In this document: piece by piece, positions 1 through 9,100 of the stretch | How positions within the stretch are numbered: the stretch's first letter is position 1 | Layout of the letters: every line of letters starts with the position of its first letter | Source: Oleispira sp036960605 | Lineage (GTDB): Bacteria; Pseudomonadota; Gammaproteobacteria; Pseudomonadales; Oceanobacteraceae | Length of the DNA: 64,000 bases | Direction of reading: 5' to 3' | Assembly: GCA_036960605.1 (NCBI GenBank) | Contig: JBALXI010000006.1 | Location: 62,001-126,000, forward strand | Made by a program: the position numbers and the translations under genes | Notes under the pieces: model-generated | Database searches by the model: none | The model's input: the letters and a program-made list of their open reading frames with translations, nothing else | Told to the model about the DNA's origin: nothing

Positions 1-1
1 T

Positions 2-547
2 TTTTTGCATGAAAACTACAACAAAGTCACGACAAGAATGTTAGCCACGAAAGCTAAAACCTCGTTATCAATGATTCGCTATCACTTTGGCGATAAGCAA
101 AAGCTCTACGAAGAGATGGTGCGTCAGCAGTTTAATACGATTACACAAGCTCTCGAAGATAGTTATAGCGAAGACAAGGGGCTGGATTTTGAGTTGTTGC
201 TGATGAAATATTTGGATATTCATAATGAGCATCCTGACTTTTCTGCATTTTTTAACAACATCCTCTCGTCTAAAAATGGTCCCGGCTACTTACTTTTCTC
301 TCAAATACTGGACGCTAAAAGGGAGCGAATAGAAAAATTAGTTCGAGCAAGTCAGGAAAGTGAATTACTAGGTGCGCATGTAGATATAGACGTGCTGCGG
401 ATATTGATAATGTCTTTAACCGTTTTCCCCATTCTTATCCAGGGTATCTTAGCCAACAGTACAACATTCAGTATGAGCGATCAGTTGTTCGAAAAAGTCG
501 CGCACACCGCGGGAAGAATGCTAACAAGTTATGTGATAGCTGAATAG
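2..547 (+). CDS. TetR/AcrR family transcriptional regulator, 5' end cut by window
   Basis: The frame is open to the left edge, so the true start lies outside; the first TTG at 5 is probably not the start. The visible part begins inside the N-terminal helix-turn-helix: TTRMLATKAKTSLSMIRYHF matches the TetR pattern of helix 2, the recognition helix and the Y-x-F after it, followed by DKQKLYEEMV. The remaining 140 or so residues are an all-helical ligand/dimer domain with no recognisable ligand signature. It is a cytoplasmic DNA-binding repressor by family. Its TAG stop touches a possible GTG start of the next gene, which suggests one operon with the LuxR-type gene downstream. The effector is unknown. 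Confidence 0.85.
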   Translation, partial: FLHENYNKVTTRMLATKAKTSLSMIRYHFGDKQKLYEEMVRQQFNTITQALEDSYSEDKGLDFELLLMKYLDIHNEHPDFSAFFNNILSSKNGPGYLLFSQILDAKRERIEKLVRASQESELLGAHVDIDVLRILIMSLTVFPILIQGILANSTTFSMSDQLFEKVAHTAGRMLTSYVIAE

Positions 548-597
548 TGAACATAACTGTTGATCAAGGCAATATTTGGCCATGGGGCATTACGAAA

Positions 598-1581
598 ATG
601 GATGTAAACACAATGGATTATAATAGAATGATGACTTCTGAACAAATAAGCACGTTTATATCGGACCTAATGGTGGTGCTGGGCTTGAATTCATTGGAGC
701 AGGTGAATTGGTCTAATTTCTTGGCTAGGTTGGCGCTTCAGGTTAATGCTAGCTCAGGCCGTTTGATATCAAGTGACGTGGCGAGACCTGATTACGTCGA
801 GGCTGAATACTTATTTTCCAACGGCGACTCTTCAATATACACAACAAGTCTAAGTTGGTCGTTTTCGATAGCGAACAGTGAGATCATCTTAGGATTTGAA
901 CGTGAAGAAGAGAAGCAACAAGCAGAGGTCTTTTGGCAGCAGCTAGGTGAGCAAATCAACGAAATATATACCTTAGGCATGCGTTGGCAGGAGAGCCAGG
1001 ATAAGCAAAAAATGACCGATACCTTTATCCAAGGAATAAGCCTAGGCGTCGCTACTTTTGATGAAAAAGGTTGCTTAGAAACACAGTCAGGTATTGTGGC
1101 AAAGCTAATAGAATCAAAAGCTCTAGAAGTATTCAATAATACGATTCGCTTAACATCAGAGCCAACTTGGCTGTCACAGCTACAGAAAGAAATGATAAGT
1201 TGTGATGCTGAGTATCTATCCTCACATCGAGTTATTAATACACAGACGGTTAGTTATCGTTGTGAAGTCTTTTATCAACGTAGGGTCAATAATAATTGGA
1301 AAGTAAAAGACCATCAGTTCTCTATGGTTATTTATGCCAGTGCAGGTTCCTGTAGCCCTAGGTTAATAAAATCACTTTACGCAATGACGTCAGCAGAAGC
1401 AGAGGTCGCCTCTTTCTTTTCAGAGGGGTTGAGTGCAGAAGATGTTGCCCGTGAAACGGGATATGCCGTCAGCACAGTCTATTCCTATATCAAAAAATTA
1501 TATGGAAGTTTAGGAATAAATAAGCAGTCACAATTAACCGCCGCAATTTGGCCAGAGCTACCTGTGGCGGCTATTCTGTGA
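598..1581 (+). CDS. LuxR-family (GerE HTH) transcriptional regulator, paralogue a1
   Basis: The C-terminal 65 residues are a GerE-type HTH: AMTSAEAEVASFFSEGLSAE, then a recognition helix around STVYSYIKKLYGSLGI. The N-terminal part has no recognised sensor fold. It is clearly paralogous to the gene at 5243-6175: both end INKQSQLTAAIWPELP and share the FW-QL pattern midway. The start is uncertain. A GTG at 547 overlaps the TetR stop; ATG 598 has a GGGG ten bases ahead; the paralogue's start aligns with ATG 628/631. I chose 598. The stop overlaps the GTG of the next gene by four bases, so translation is probably coupled. It is cytoplasmic; its ligand and targets are unknown. Confidence 0.8.
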   Translation: MDVNTMDYNRMMTSEQISTFISDLMVVLGLNSLEQVNWSNFLARLALQVNASSGRLISSDVARPDYVEAEYLFSNGDSSIYTTSLSWSFSIANSEIILGFEREEEKQQAEVFWQQLGEQINEIYTLGMRWQESQDKQKMTDTFIQGISLGVATFDEKGCLETQSGIVAKLIESKALEVFNNTIRLTSEPTWLSQLQKEMISCDAEYLSSHRVINTQTVSYRCEVFYQRRVNNNWKVKDHQFSMVIYASAGSCSPRLIKSLYAMTSAEAEVASFFSEGLSAEDVARETGYAVSTVYSYIKKLYGSLGINKQSQLTAAIWPELPVAAIL

Positions 1582-2714
1582 AACCTTATAAAGATCCCGA
1601 AGTATTGAAGCAATTTATTCAGCGTATCTATCAAGCCGTTATGGCACCAGATTCAATATATGACGTCATGAGTGATCTTCGATCTGTTATTGATGCGCAA
1701 TTCAGTGCATTTCAAATAGAGGATGTTATCACTCATGAGTTGGGTAGATCCTTCTTGATTGATTATGACGATAAAGCGATTGATGCTTATTCTGAATATT
1801 ATATAAGCCGAGACCCATGGACGCTTGCGGGCCTTGAGAATGGGTTGCTGAATCAATCATTTATAGCAGCTCAGCGTCACGTCTCGGATAAGGTCTATAG
1901 AGAGACTGAATTTTATCGTGATTGGGGGCAGTATCATGGTGTTCGCCATGCAATTGGTTGCAGCTTTGATATTGACGATGGTTCAATGTTAAAAATTAGT
2001 TTTCAGCGAGGTTCTGATCAACCTCCATTTGATCAGGATGCGGAAACGTTTCTAAACTTTTTGCACCCTCACTTTAAACAATTTGTACGCTTGTCTCCCA
2101 TGTTTGAAGAGGTGGTATTAAAATACAGCCATTGGCAGAAATCATTGGAGTATTTAGATCGGCCTATTTGGGTTGTAAATGCCGACTTAAAGATCGAATT
2201 CATGAACTCACAAGCTGAGCAATGGTTGGAGGGTGGAAAATATCTAAATTGTGTGCAGAAAACACTATGCGCTGCGAATGTATTGGAGCAAGAAAAGCTT
2301 CATTTATGCGTAAAGAATATGAGTAATATTTCAGTAAGTTCCATCATTAGTGATAGCAATGTGTCCGCTAAGAATGAACGAGTGATACTGGGGACAGAGT
2401 CCGGTAATGAAAGCTTTTGGATTACACCCTTTATAAATAATACGAAACAGAACCTAGTGATGATCACTGGAAGAAAGGCATTACCTGAAACGGCTATCAT
2501 TATGCAGCGTCATAGTTTGACTCAGCGTCAATCTCAGTTATGTATGTTATTAGTTCAAGGTTGCTCTATTCAGGAGGTCGCTGCACAACTTAATATTGCG
2601 GTTAATACGGCACGTAATACGTTAGCTGCCTGTTTTAGGGTGTTGAATGTTAGTAATCAATCGGAACTAATAAGAACTCTTTTAGGTGATGTGGTTGTTA
2701 ATAAAAATAAATAA
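1578..2714 (+). CDS. LuxR-family transcriptional regulator with sensor N-terminus
   Basis: A protein of 378 residues from GTG 1578, which overlaps the upstream stop as GTGA. The frame is open 30 bases further upstream, but that would extend into the previous gene. The C-terminus has a LuxR HTH (HSLTQRQSQLCMLLVQGCSI, then VNTARNTLAACFRVLNVSNQ). The N-terminal 180 residues look like a GAF/autoinducer-like sensor, with YYISRDPW and FYRDWGQYHGVRHAIG. A short PAS-like stretch follows near residue 205 (RPIWVVNADLKIEFMNSQAE). It belongs to the same broad class as the two minus-strand LuxR genes that converge on it, with a 16-base gap at its 3' end. No ligand can be assigned from sequence. Confidence 0.82.
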   Translation: MKPYKDPEVLKQFIQRIYQAVMAPDSIYDVMSDLRSVIDAQFSAFQIEDVITHELGRSFLIDYDDKAIDAYSEYYISRDPWTLAGLENGLLNQSFIAAQRHVSDKVYRETEFYRDWGQYHGVRHAIGCSFDIDDGSMLKISFQRGSDQPPFDQDAETFLNFLHPHFKQFVRLSPMFEEVVLKYSHWQKSLEYLDRPIWVVNADLKIEFMNSQAEQWLEGGKYLNCVQKTLCAANVLEQEKLHLCVKNMSNISVSSIISDSNVSAKNERVILGTESGNESFWITPFINNTKQNLVMITGRKALPETAIIMQRHSLTQRQSQLCMLLVQGCSIQEVAAQLNIAVNTARNTLAACFRVLNVSNQSELIRTLLGDVVVNKNK

Positions 2715-2730
2715 AGTGTTATTACAGTTT

Positions 2731-3849
2731 TTAAACAGGGATGCTTGCTAATAGATTAACGAGAGAAACTTGGCTAGTACAACCCGTTTTTCTGAAGGCG
2801 TTATTCAACTGTTCACGAACGGTATGAACTGACTTTGACTCTGTTAATGTCATGTCTTTTAAGCTATTACCTGCAATCAGTAAATGACAAACTCTAGCTT
2901 CTGATCGCGTAAGTGAAAATATTTTCATTAGCTTATCTTCAGGGATGGGGGTGAGCATGTCTTTTGATAGAGCATATACCAGTACTCCTAGGAAAGTCGT
3001 TTGATCATCTTGTGTATCTATTAATTCCTGGAATGCTAACGTGATATTATCATCAATAGAAATAACTTCTGATGATTCAATACTCATGTTAATGCCATTA
3101 GCTTTCTGTGCTGCTTGAATAATACCCGTAGCTAGGCGCTTATCTGCGCTTAGGTCCTCTAAATGCAAGCACTTTCCTTTGATTGATAGCGGATTAACAT
3201 CAGCTACTAATTTATCCATCGCACTATTTGTTGTCCAAACTTCACCATATTCCGTGAGGACTGCGACAGGAATGCGATAGGTGTTTGCGATGGCTTTTGC
3301 CCTACGCTCATCTTTAGACTTTTCTGAAAGTAAAAAAGAAGATTGAATTGATTTCCCTATAAAAGGCGTAAGAGCGCTTAGTCTATTAAGTTCCTCTTGG
3401 CTGTAGGGGCCTTGATCCTTGCGGCGGTTATTTGACATTATGCAATCCCAATTGCCATCTCGATAAAGACGCGCAGCGGAAACATCGTGAATACCTTGGG
3501 GTTTTGACCAATTTAAATAATAATCACATTGATAATAATTTAGTTCTTTGGGTAGCATATTGGATGCATAGAATTGACCAATAGGGGAGATTTTAACTAG
3601 ATTCAAAACCTCATCAAGTTCTAGGTAGCGTTCCAAATACGCGCTAGCAAGCTCGTCTGTTATGCGCTCACCACTATCTATATGAAAACGCATGGCATGG
3701 GTATTGGGATTAATTACAATCAGGTGGCAGCCACGGAGATTAAAATGTTCTTGTAGTGCGAGCATAAATCGTGGCCAACCGTCTGAGTCACGGTTCACTT
3801 CTAGTAAATAGCCCAACAAAAAAGCATCTTCAGGGTAAGGTAATTGCAT
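2731..3849 (-). CDS. LuxR-family transcriptional regulator, paralogue c1
   Basis: A protein of 372 residues, near-identical over long stretches to its tandem neighbour at 3960-5087; both begin MQLP-PEDAFLLGYLLEVNR. The C-terminal GerE-type HTH reads FSLTRSEARVCHLLIAGNSL, then a recognition helix around SVHTVREQLNNAFRKTG. A PAS-like segment lies near residues 190-220 (YRIPVAVLTEYGEVWTTNSA). GGAA sits eight bases before the ATG. The 110 bases separating it from c2 contain no gene, and the sequence just upstream of each ATG is conserved, so the tandem duplication included the leader. The signal sensed and targets are unknown. Confidence 0.82.
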   Translation of the reverse strand: MQLPYPEDAFLLGYLLEVNRDSDGWPRFMLALQEHFNLRGCHLIVINPNTHAMRFHIDSGERITDELASAYLERYLELDEVLNLVKISPIGQFYASNMLPKELNYYQCDYYLNWSKPQGIHDVSAARLYRDGNWDCIMSNNRRKDQGPYSQEELNRLSALTPFIGKSIQSSFLLSEKSKDERRAKAIANTYRIPVAVLTEYGEVWTTNSAMDKLVADVNPLSIKGKCLHLEDLSADKRLATGIIQAAQKANGINMSIESSEVISIDDNITLAFQELIDTQDDQTTFLGVLVYALSKDMLTPIPEDKLMKIFSLTRSEARVCHLLIAGNSLKDMTLTESKSVHTVREQLNNAFRKTGCTSQVSLVNLLASIPV

Positions 3850-3959
3850 ATGTTGAATTCCGACTTATGCTTTTAGTAAATATAAAATCATGAAGTATTG
3901 TATCAACACAGACAGGATTTTTCTCGACTTAAATAACGGTTTGAATCATATCTTTTTGG

Positions 3960-5087
3960 TTACTCGTTATAGGCTGGGATACTTGCTAATAGATTAACGA
4001 GAGAAACTTGGCTAGTACAACCGGTTTTTCTAAAGGCATTATTAAGCTGTTCGCGCACGGTATGCACTGACTTACTCTCTGTTAATGCCATATCTTTCAA
4101 GCTATTTCCCGCGACCAGCAAATGGCAAACTCTGGCTTCAGAGCGAGTAAGTGAAAATAGCTGCATTAACTTATCTTCAGGAATAGGGGTGAGCATATCT
4201 TTTGATAGGGCATATACCAGTACTCCTAGGAACGTCGTTTGATCATCTTGTACATCAATTAATTCTTGAAAGGCTAGAGTCGTATTTTCATCAATAGAAA
4301 TAACTTCAGACGACTCAATGCTCATGTTAATACCATTAGCTTTTTGTGCTGCTTGAATAATCCCCGTTGTTAGGCGCTTATCCGCGTTTAGGTTCTCTAA
4401 ATGCAGGCATCTCCCTTTAATTGATAACGGATTAATAGCGGCTACTAATTTATCCATCGCGCTATTCATTGTCCAAACTTCACCATACTCCGTAAGCACA
4501 GCAACAGGAATACGATAAGTATTCGCGATGGCTTTTGCCCTACGCTCATCTTTAGATTTTTCAGAAAGTAAAAAAGAAGATTGAACAGATTTTTCTATAA
4601 ACGGTAATAAGGCACTTAACCTGTCGAGCTCTTCTTGGGTATAGGGGCCTTGGTCTTTGCGACGGTTGTTTGTCATTATACAGTCCCAGTCGCCATCATT
4701 GAAAAGGCAGGCTGCAGAACCATCGATAATACCCTGGGGCTTTGCCCAGTTTAAGTGATAATCATCTTTATAATAATTTAATTCTTTTGGCAGCATATTC
4801 GTGGCATAGAATTTACCAATAGGGGAAATTCTTATTAGCTTTAAAATATCATCAAGCTCTATGTAATGTTCTAAATAGGCGCTAGCAAATTCATCAGTTA
4901 TACGCTCACCACTATCAATGTGAAAACGCATGGCATGAGTCTGGCTATTAATTACAATTAGATGGCATCCGCGCAGATTGAAATGTTCTTGTACTGCTTG
5001 CATAAATCGTGGCCAACCGTCTGAGTCACGGTTTACTTCTAGTAAATAGCCCAACAAAAATGCATCTTCAGGATGAGGTAGTTGCAT
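3960..5087 (-). CDS. LuxR-family transcriptional regulator, paralogue c2
   Basis: A 375-residue tandem paralogue of c1, collinear end to end, with a short extra tail (AYNE). The HTH is FSLTRSEARVCHLLVAGNSL followed by SVHTVREQLNNAFRKTG. Differences from c1 are scattered rather than clustered and include several in the N-terminal sensor half (for example QTHAM for NTHAM and KPQGIIDGSA for KPQGIHDVSA). That fits divergence of ligand or interaction surface with a conserved DNA-binding half. It is divergent from the LuxR gene at 5243; the 155-base gap holds a palindrome at 5157-5184. A role as transcription factor is firm; everything more specific is unknown. Confidence 0.82.
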   Translation of the reverse strand: MQLPHPEDAFLLGYLLEVNRDSDGWPRFMQAVQEHFNLRGCHLIVINSQTHAMRFHIDSGERITDEFASAYLEHYIELDDILKLIRISPIGKFYATNMLPKELNYYKDDYHLNWAKPQGIIDGSAACLFNDGDWDCIMTNNRRKDQGPYTQEELDRLSALLPFIEKSVQSSFLLSEKSKDERRAKAIANTYRIPVAVLTEYGEVWTMNSAMDKLVAAINPLSIKGRCLHLENLNADKRLTTGIIQAAQKANGINMSIESSEVISIDENTTLAFQELIDVQDDQTTFLGVLVYALSKDMLTPIPEDKLMQLFSLTRSEARVCHLLVAGNSLKDMALTESKSVHTVREQLNNAFRKTGCTSQVSLVNLLASIPAYNE

Positions 5088-5156
5088 ATGCTCAATTCCG
5101 ATTTATGACTTTTATAAATGTAAATATCATAGCCTCTAGTACTATAAAAAGACAGT

Positions 5157-5184
5157 AATACCCCTCGGTTGGAGGGTAGGTATT
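5157..5184. promoter_or_regulatory. Imperfect palindrome between divergent LuxR genes
   Basis: Left arm AATACCCCTC and right arm GAGGGTAGGTATT form a dyad around GGTTG in the gap between the minus-strand c2 gene and the plus-strand a2 gene. The position suits an operator for one or both promoters. No T-run follows, so a terminator is unlikely. Which protein binds is not shown. Confidence 0.4.
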
Positions 5185-5242
5185 GTTTGTTAGTAGGTTT
5201 AAAATTTAACCATTATTATGTGTCATATACGGTGGGTTGAAT

Positions 5243-6175
5243 ATGGAATCAAATGAAGTTAGTGCAAATCTTACCCTTCTAGCAGAATCTCTTGATTTAG
5301 GCTCATCCACTGGCACGAACTGGCAGCAGTTCTTGAACTGTTTTGTCGAGATTACAGGCGCTAATTCTGCTTGTTTAGGATTTGCAGACATAAATACAGA
5401 TTTTTATGTGAAAAGTAATGTATCGAAGCGAGGCTCAATATCTCTTACGTGTGAATTAATACCGGGTGTATGCCAGCTTGATTTTCAATTTGAAACCGAA
5501 CTTTGCATGACGCAGGCTAATCAATTTTGGTTGCAATTAGTCGAGCCCATTCGAGAAATTATGAAGCTAGGCATAAACTGGCATGAACGACATGAAATAC
5601 AAAATATGACCAATACATTTTCACAGTCGTTGAAAATTGGTACGGCTGAATTGGGTACTACGGGAAAGTTGAAAAATAGAACAGGCATTATGGATGACTT
5701 AATTGAAGCAGGTGTTTTAACTGTTTCAAATGGGTGTATCCAATTAATCGAAGATCCTTGTTGGATAACAAATGTTCAGAAAGATATGGCCAATTCAGCG
5801 GCTGAGTATCAGTCGGTCTATCGCATCGTTAAGTGTGGGGACATTACATATCGGTGTATTCTGGAATATCAAAGAAATTCAGCCAATGGATGGAAGGCGA
5901 AAAATAATCAATTCACGTTATTGTTTTATGCTAATTCTGAACAGCAGAACTCACGCTGCTTAAAATCACTTTTTGCTATGTCAGAATCAGAAGCTGAAAT
6001 AGCCGCGTGTTTTTCTGAAGGTCTGAGTGCGGAAGAGGTATCAGTCAAAACAGGATATAAAGTAAGCACTATTTATTCATATATTAAAGACCTCTATAAA
6101 AATTTAGGAATTAATAAGCAGTCACAATTAACGGCAGCTATTTGGCCTGAACTTCCTTTACTTGCTACAGGTTAA
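5243..6175 (+). CDS. LuxR-family transcriptional regulator, paralogue a2
   Basis: A protein of 310 residues from ATG 5243, preceded by GGTGGG; a TTG two codons earlier is less likely. The C-terminal GerE HTH reads AMSESEAEIAACFSEGLSAE, then STIYSYIKDLYKNLGINKQS. It is a full-length paralogue of the gene ending at 1581, with the shared tail QSQLTAAIWPELP. The N-terminal 230 residues have no recognised fold but keep W-F and Q-Y-RC positions in common with a1. The two paralogues bracket the b, c1 and c2 genes, so the five regulators look like the product of local duplication. It is cytoplasmic by absence of signal or membrane segments. Confidence 0.8.
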   Translation: MESNEVSANLTLLAESLDLGSSTGTNWQQFLNCFVEITGANSACLGFADINTDFYVKSNVSKRGSISLTCELIPGVCQLDFQFETELCMTQANQFWLQLVEPIREIMKLGINWHERHEIQNMTNTFSQSLKIGTAELGTTGKLKNRTGIMDDLIEAGVLTVSNGCIQLIEDPCWITNVQKDMANSAAEYQSVYRIVKCGDITYRCILEYQRNSANGWKAKNNQFTLLFYANSEQQNSRCLKSLFAMSESEAEIAACFSEGLSAEEVSVKTGYKVSTIYSYIKDLYKNLGINKQSQLTAAIWPELPLLATG

Positions 6176-6352
6176 TGTAGTCATAACAGTCTTCTGCAAA
6201 TCATTAAGCCAGGAAGGTCCGCCATAGGGTTGTTGGGGCGGTAGGTTTCGTTTAGATGTTGATACTGCGGGTAATTGTCCATGCTCAATATTTCTAATAA
6301 GCGAGTTCAAAGAAGAATTTTCGCTGGAAGCCTCAAGCTGAAATGGGTTCAT
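6158..6352 (-). CDS. Small hypothetical protein, 64 aa
   Basis: An open frame convergent with the LuxR gene a2 and overlapping its last 18 bases. The product is polar, with a PPQQPYGGPSWLNDLQ stretch, no signal peptide and no membrane segment. Codon choice resembles neighbouring genes, but no clear Shine-Dalgarno precedes the ATG and I recognise no family. It may be a real small gene or chance. Confidence 0.3.
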   Translation of the reverse strand: MNPFQLEASSENSSLNSLIRNIEHGQLPAVSTSKRNLPPQQPYGGPSWLNDLQKTVMTTLTCSK

Positions 6353-6454
6353 TAGTCGTTATTACAGGTTTAGATAAAAATGTGACGATTAGTTTTGAGA
6401 GCCATACAGGAATCATTAAATTAAGTAATATATCTATTCAAGACTAGGGTTGTC

Positions 6455-6491
6455 TTAGGCATCATCCTATATACGATATGATGATGCCTAA
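6455..6491. terminator. Stem-loop downstream of the small secreted protein gene
   Basis: A perfect 12-base inverted repeat, TTAGGCATCATC / GATGATGCCTAA, with a 13-base loop. It lies 14 bases past the stop of the minus-strand gene at 6505. No T-run follows on that strand, so termination strength is doubtful. Confidence 0.5.
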
Positions 6492-6504
6492 TGTTAATTT
6501 CTAA

Positions 6505-6792
6505 TTAATTCTTTGTAGCAGTATTATTTTTAAACTTCCACGACTGACCATTCTCTAGTTTAGAGGCTGGGAAGCTAACACTACCTCCAACAATATCACA
6601 GCTGCTTGCTGATGAATGAAATGTATACGAAGACGTTGCAGAAGCACTCACTTTCAGTTCTTTGCTAGAACCGTTGCATTTTAAATTCACCGTATGTGTT
6701 TGAGAATCATTATTGTAGATTCTTACGGTGCCCGCGTTAACTTGAGCTGCGAAAGCCATTGCTGCCATGATGCTTAATATTCTAAAATACAT
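6505..6792 (-). CDS. Small secreted protein, 95 aa
   Basis: The first 20 residues are a Sec signal peptide (YFRILSIMAAMAFAAQVNA) with an AxA cleavage site, leaving about 75 residues. The mature part is rich in Ser, Thr, Asn and Lys and has two cysteines (LKCNG and SSCDI) that could form one disulfide in the periplasm. Alternating polar and hydrophobic residues suggest a small beta-sandwich, but no family is recognised. A stem-loop follows the stop. It stands alone between the LuxR cluster and the lipoprotein block and lacks the box found upstream of those genes. Confidence 0.65.
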   Translation of the reverse strand: MYFRILSIMAAMAFAAQVNAGTVRIYNNDSQTHTVNLKCNGSSKELKVSASATSSYTFHSSASSCDIVGGSVSFPASKLENGQSWKFKNNTATKN

Positions 6793-6870
6793 AATTTTTC
6801 TCTCTTTATAAGTGGATTGCTAGGTTTAAGCGCGCGTACTAAAATCAAATAAGCCTGATATAAGAATGAA

Positions 6871-6886
6871 TATATATATATATATA
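6871..6886. repeat. (TA)8 dinucleotide tract
   Basis: Sixteen bases of alternating TA about 80 bases upstream of the small secreted protein gene. It is a simple repeat that could melt easily or vary in length; no function is implied. Confidence 0.8.
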
Positions 6887-6946
6887 CCTGATCGTGAGTT
6901 GAATCACCGGTAGCGAGAGGGTGAAAGCATCGCTACAACTTTAAGT

Positions 6947-6979
6947 ACCTAAGCATTGAAGTACATTCAATGCTTAGGT
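6947..6979. terminator. Stem-loop downstream of lipoprotein A1
   Basis: A perfect 14-base inverted repeat, ACCTAAGCATTGAA / TTCAATGCTTAGGT, with a 5-base loop. It lies about 30 bases beyond the stop of the minus-strand lipoprotein gene. A short T-rich stretch follows on that strand. Confidence 0.65.
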
Positions 6980-7007
6980 CGATCAAATAGACTGCTTTAG
7001 TTCATTG

Positions 7008-9020
7008 TTATTGAGGAGCATTCGGCGTAGCAAGTGTATTGGCAACAACTCTATAATCCGCTTTACCAATGTTCTCATTAAGAATGTTATCTTGCTGGTT
7101 TCTCAGTAAATAACCTAGGCCATCAGCGGTATTACTGTAAGTAATGTCGCGAGTAATAGTCTTTGTTGCTATCGAATCATCAGAGAGAGAAACAGTTTCA
7201 GTAATATAATAGTACTGAGTCAACATGGCATCGGCATTGTAAGTAAGTGTGATTATCTGACGATAATTTTCAACGCGATTGTATATCTGTGTGCTATTAA
7301 TTCCTGTTAATAAACCTGAGTTAGCATCATACGTATAGGTGTATGTTTGCACTCGAAATGGTGTTGTCCTTGCAGAGCCACGTGACCATCGGTTTTCAGT
7401 CCACTGGATACTTTCGAACATACCTTTACTTTTTCCATCGGCGACAAAAGTATAGTTATATTGATTATCTTGTACGCTTGAATTACTTGAATCGAATTCT
7501 TGTGATTGATTAGTTAAAATACCCTGGTCGTTATACGTATCTTTATTGATGCGATAGATATGTTCAAAAGTAGAGCCATCTTTATCCGAGTCGCGCAATT
7601 CAGTTTTCTCGGTCACATTTCCTAAGTTATTATAGATGTAGCTGGTTTTATTATGAAAGGTTAGGTCTTCTACGCTATTTCTAGTTAAGCGCTCGTTAGA
7701 TTCTAGGCTTTCATCATCATTGAAAATATTAATGTGTTCATAACTAGATGAAGCACTGCCATCGTCATTAACATTTGATTTATAGATCCAGCCCGATCCG
7801 GTATAGCTAGTCGTTGCCATTACAGTATTGGTCGTTACGACAATGTTATCTGAGTTCAGTTTTTCATTCGTTTCCGTTTGCTTGGTTTCTCTTCCTTGCT
7901 CATCGTAGGTATAGAGGTATTCAGAGGTGTAAACAAAACCATCGTTAGAATAGTTAATGCCACTTTCACTTTGAATAATATCTTTTAAATATATGTACTT
8001 ATATTCATCTGTTAACGCTAGATTATCAATATCAGTTCCGCCATATTCTTGCTGCAGGGTGGTAATTGGATACCCGTTACTTGACAAGTAGCCATTAGAC
8101 ATTTGTGTATATTTTGAGTACTCAGTGGCCGGAGTGTCAGTATCCATATCCGTTGTTTGTGTCGTTAGACGACTTGAACGCACACCAAACTTATCGTAGC
8201 TGTTCACATAAATATCTTCAGATTCATCTTTTTCGGTGGTTAAGCGATGCATTACGGACGTATTTTTTTCAATATTTCCATCAGCATGAAATGTGAATGA
8301 CTTTGTACTTTTCATTGACCCGTTTACAGTCACAATGCTGGCAATTTGTTGAGCAGGTATTTTTTTGCCTAACTGTGTATAAAGATAAAGCAGAGGTTCA
8401 GCAACATCCATCGCAAGAGGAGTGATGAGGTCATCTTTAAAAACCTTTAAAAATTCAAGGTTATCATCTAAGCGTGTATTTAGATTTACTTCGGTTGCGT
8501 TTAATTTAGCATTCCAGCCCGCTAGATCAATACCGTTACTGGCATCTCTGTCGGCATCGAGCACGAGTAATAACTTAAGAGTATTTGAAACTTTATGAAG
8601 GTTATTTAACTCAGTAGGAGCAATGCCTGGGCGCTTTTCAAGCGCAGTCATTACTTCGTTAGCCGTGGTAGGTAGTGTCTCAGCCGTTAGTGCATTGGCT
8701 TTTAAAATAGCATCAGAAAGGCTAATGCTGCTATTACCATTAACTGTAAAAATCTCAGTTTTACCTAAGAGGAACGTGACGGCTTCGCCTTCGTTAAAGC
8801 TAAACTTGCCATCAACGGTTATCGCATTAATAGACGCTGTTTTAAACCCCAGCCCATCAATATCAAGCGCGGCAGTCCCGAGTTGTAATTGTCCTGCTTC
8901 ACTACCGCCGCCAACATTTGTCGGAGTCGGAGTCGGAGTCGGAGAGCTAGAGCCTCCACCTCCGCTGCCACATGCTGAAAGTAAGATTGAAATTGATGTT
9001 GCTAATAAAATTTTCTGCAT
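7008..9020 (-). CDS. Lipoprotein A1 with YD-repeat-like text, 670 aa
   Basis: The N-terminus MQKILLATSISILLSACGSG is a lipoprotein signal with lipobox LSAC, followed by a Gly/Ser and Pro-Thr repeat linker (residues 17-37). Residues 45-220 form a domain shared with lipoprotein A2, with the key motif LHKVSN...LLLVLDADRDASNGID. From about residue 235 the sequence is rich in Tyr, Thr, Asp and Asn with short repeats of the type YTYDANSGLLTGI and YNYTF, resembling the YD repeats of Rhs-like surface proteins though irregular. It is most likely anchored to the outer membrane. A shared box lies 111 bases upstream. Function is unknown; adhesion or an exposed scaffold is only a guess. Confidence 0.78.
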   Translation of the reverse strand: MQKILLATSISILLSACGSGGGGSSSPTPTPTPTNVGGGSEAGQLQLGTAALDIDGLGFKTASINAITVDGKFSFNEGEAVTFLLGKTEIFTVNGNSSISLSDAILKANALTAETLPTTANEVMTALEKRPGIAPTELNNLHKVSNTLKLLLVLDADRDASNGIDLAGWNAKLNATEVNLNTRLDDNLEFLKVFKDDLITPLAMDVAEPLLYLYTQLGKKIPAQQIASIVTVNGSMKSTKSFTFHADGNIEKNTSVMHRLTTEKDESEDIYVNSYDKFGVRSSRLTTQTTDMDTDTPATEYSKYTQMSNGYLSSNGYPITTLQQEYGGTDIDNLALTDEYKYIYLKDIIQSESGINYSNDGFVYTSEYLYTYDEQGRETKQTETNEKLNSDNIVVTTNTVMATTSYTGSGWIYKSNVNDDGSASSSYEHINIFNDDESLESNERLTRNSVEDLTFHNKTSYIYNNLGNVTEKTELRDSDKDGSTFEHIYRINKDTYNDQGILTNQSQEFDSSNSSVQDNQYNYTFVADGKSKGMFESIQWTENRWSRGSARTTPFRVQTYTYTYDANSGLLTGINSTQIYNRVENYRQIITLTYNADAMLTQYYYITETVSLSDDSIATKTITRDITYSNTADGLGYLLRNQQDNILNENIGKADYRVVANTLATPNAPQ

Positions 9021-9100
9021 AGTAAGTTGCCTTGCTCGACGTTTTTTAGCATCAAGTCAGAGAGCTGATGCAGTACTTATTAAGGGTAAATCTGAAGCTC

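Noticed and set aside
6871..6886. TA tract as part of a replication origin
   Set aside because: No iterons, DnaA boxes or replication genes nearby.
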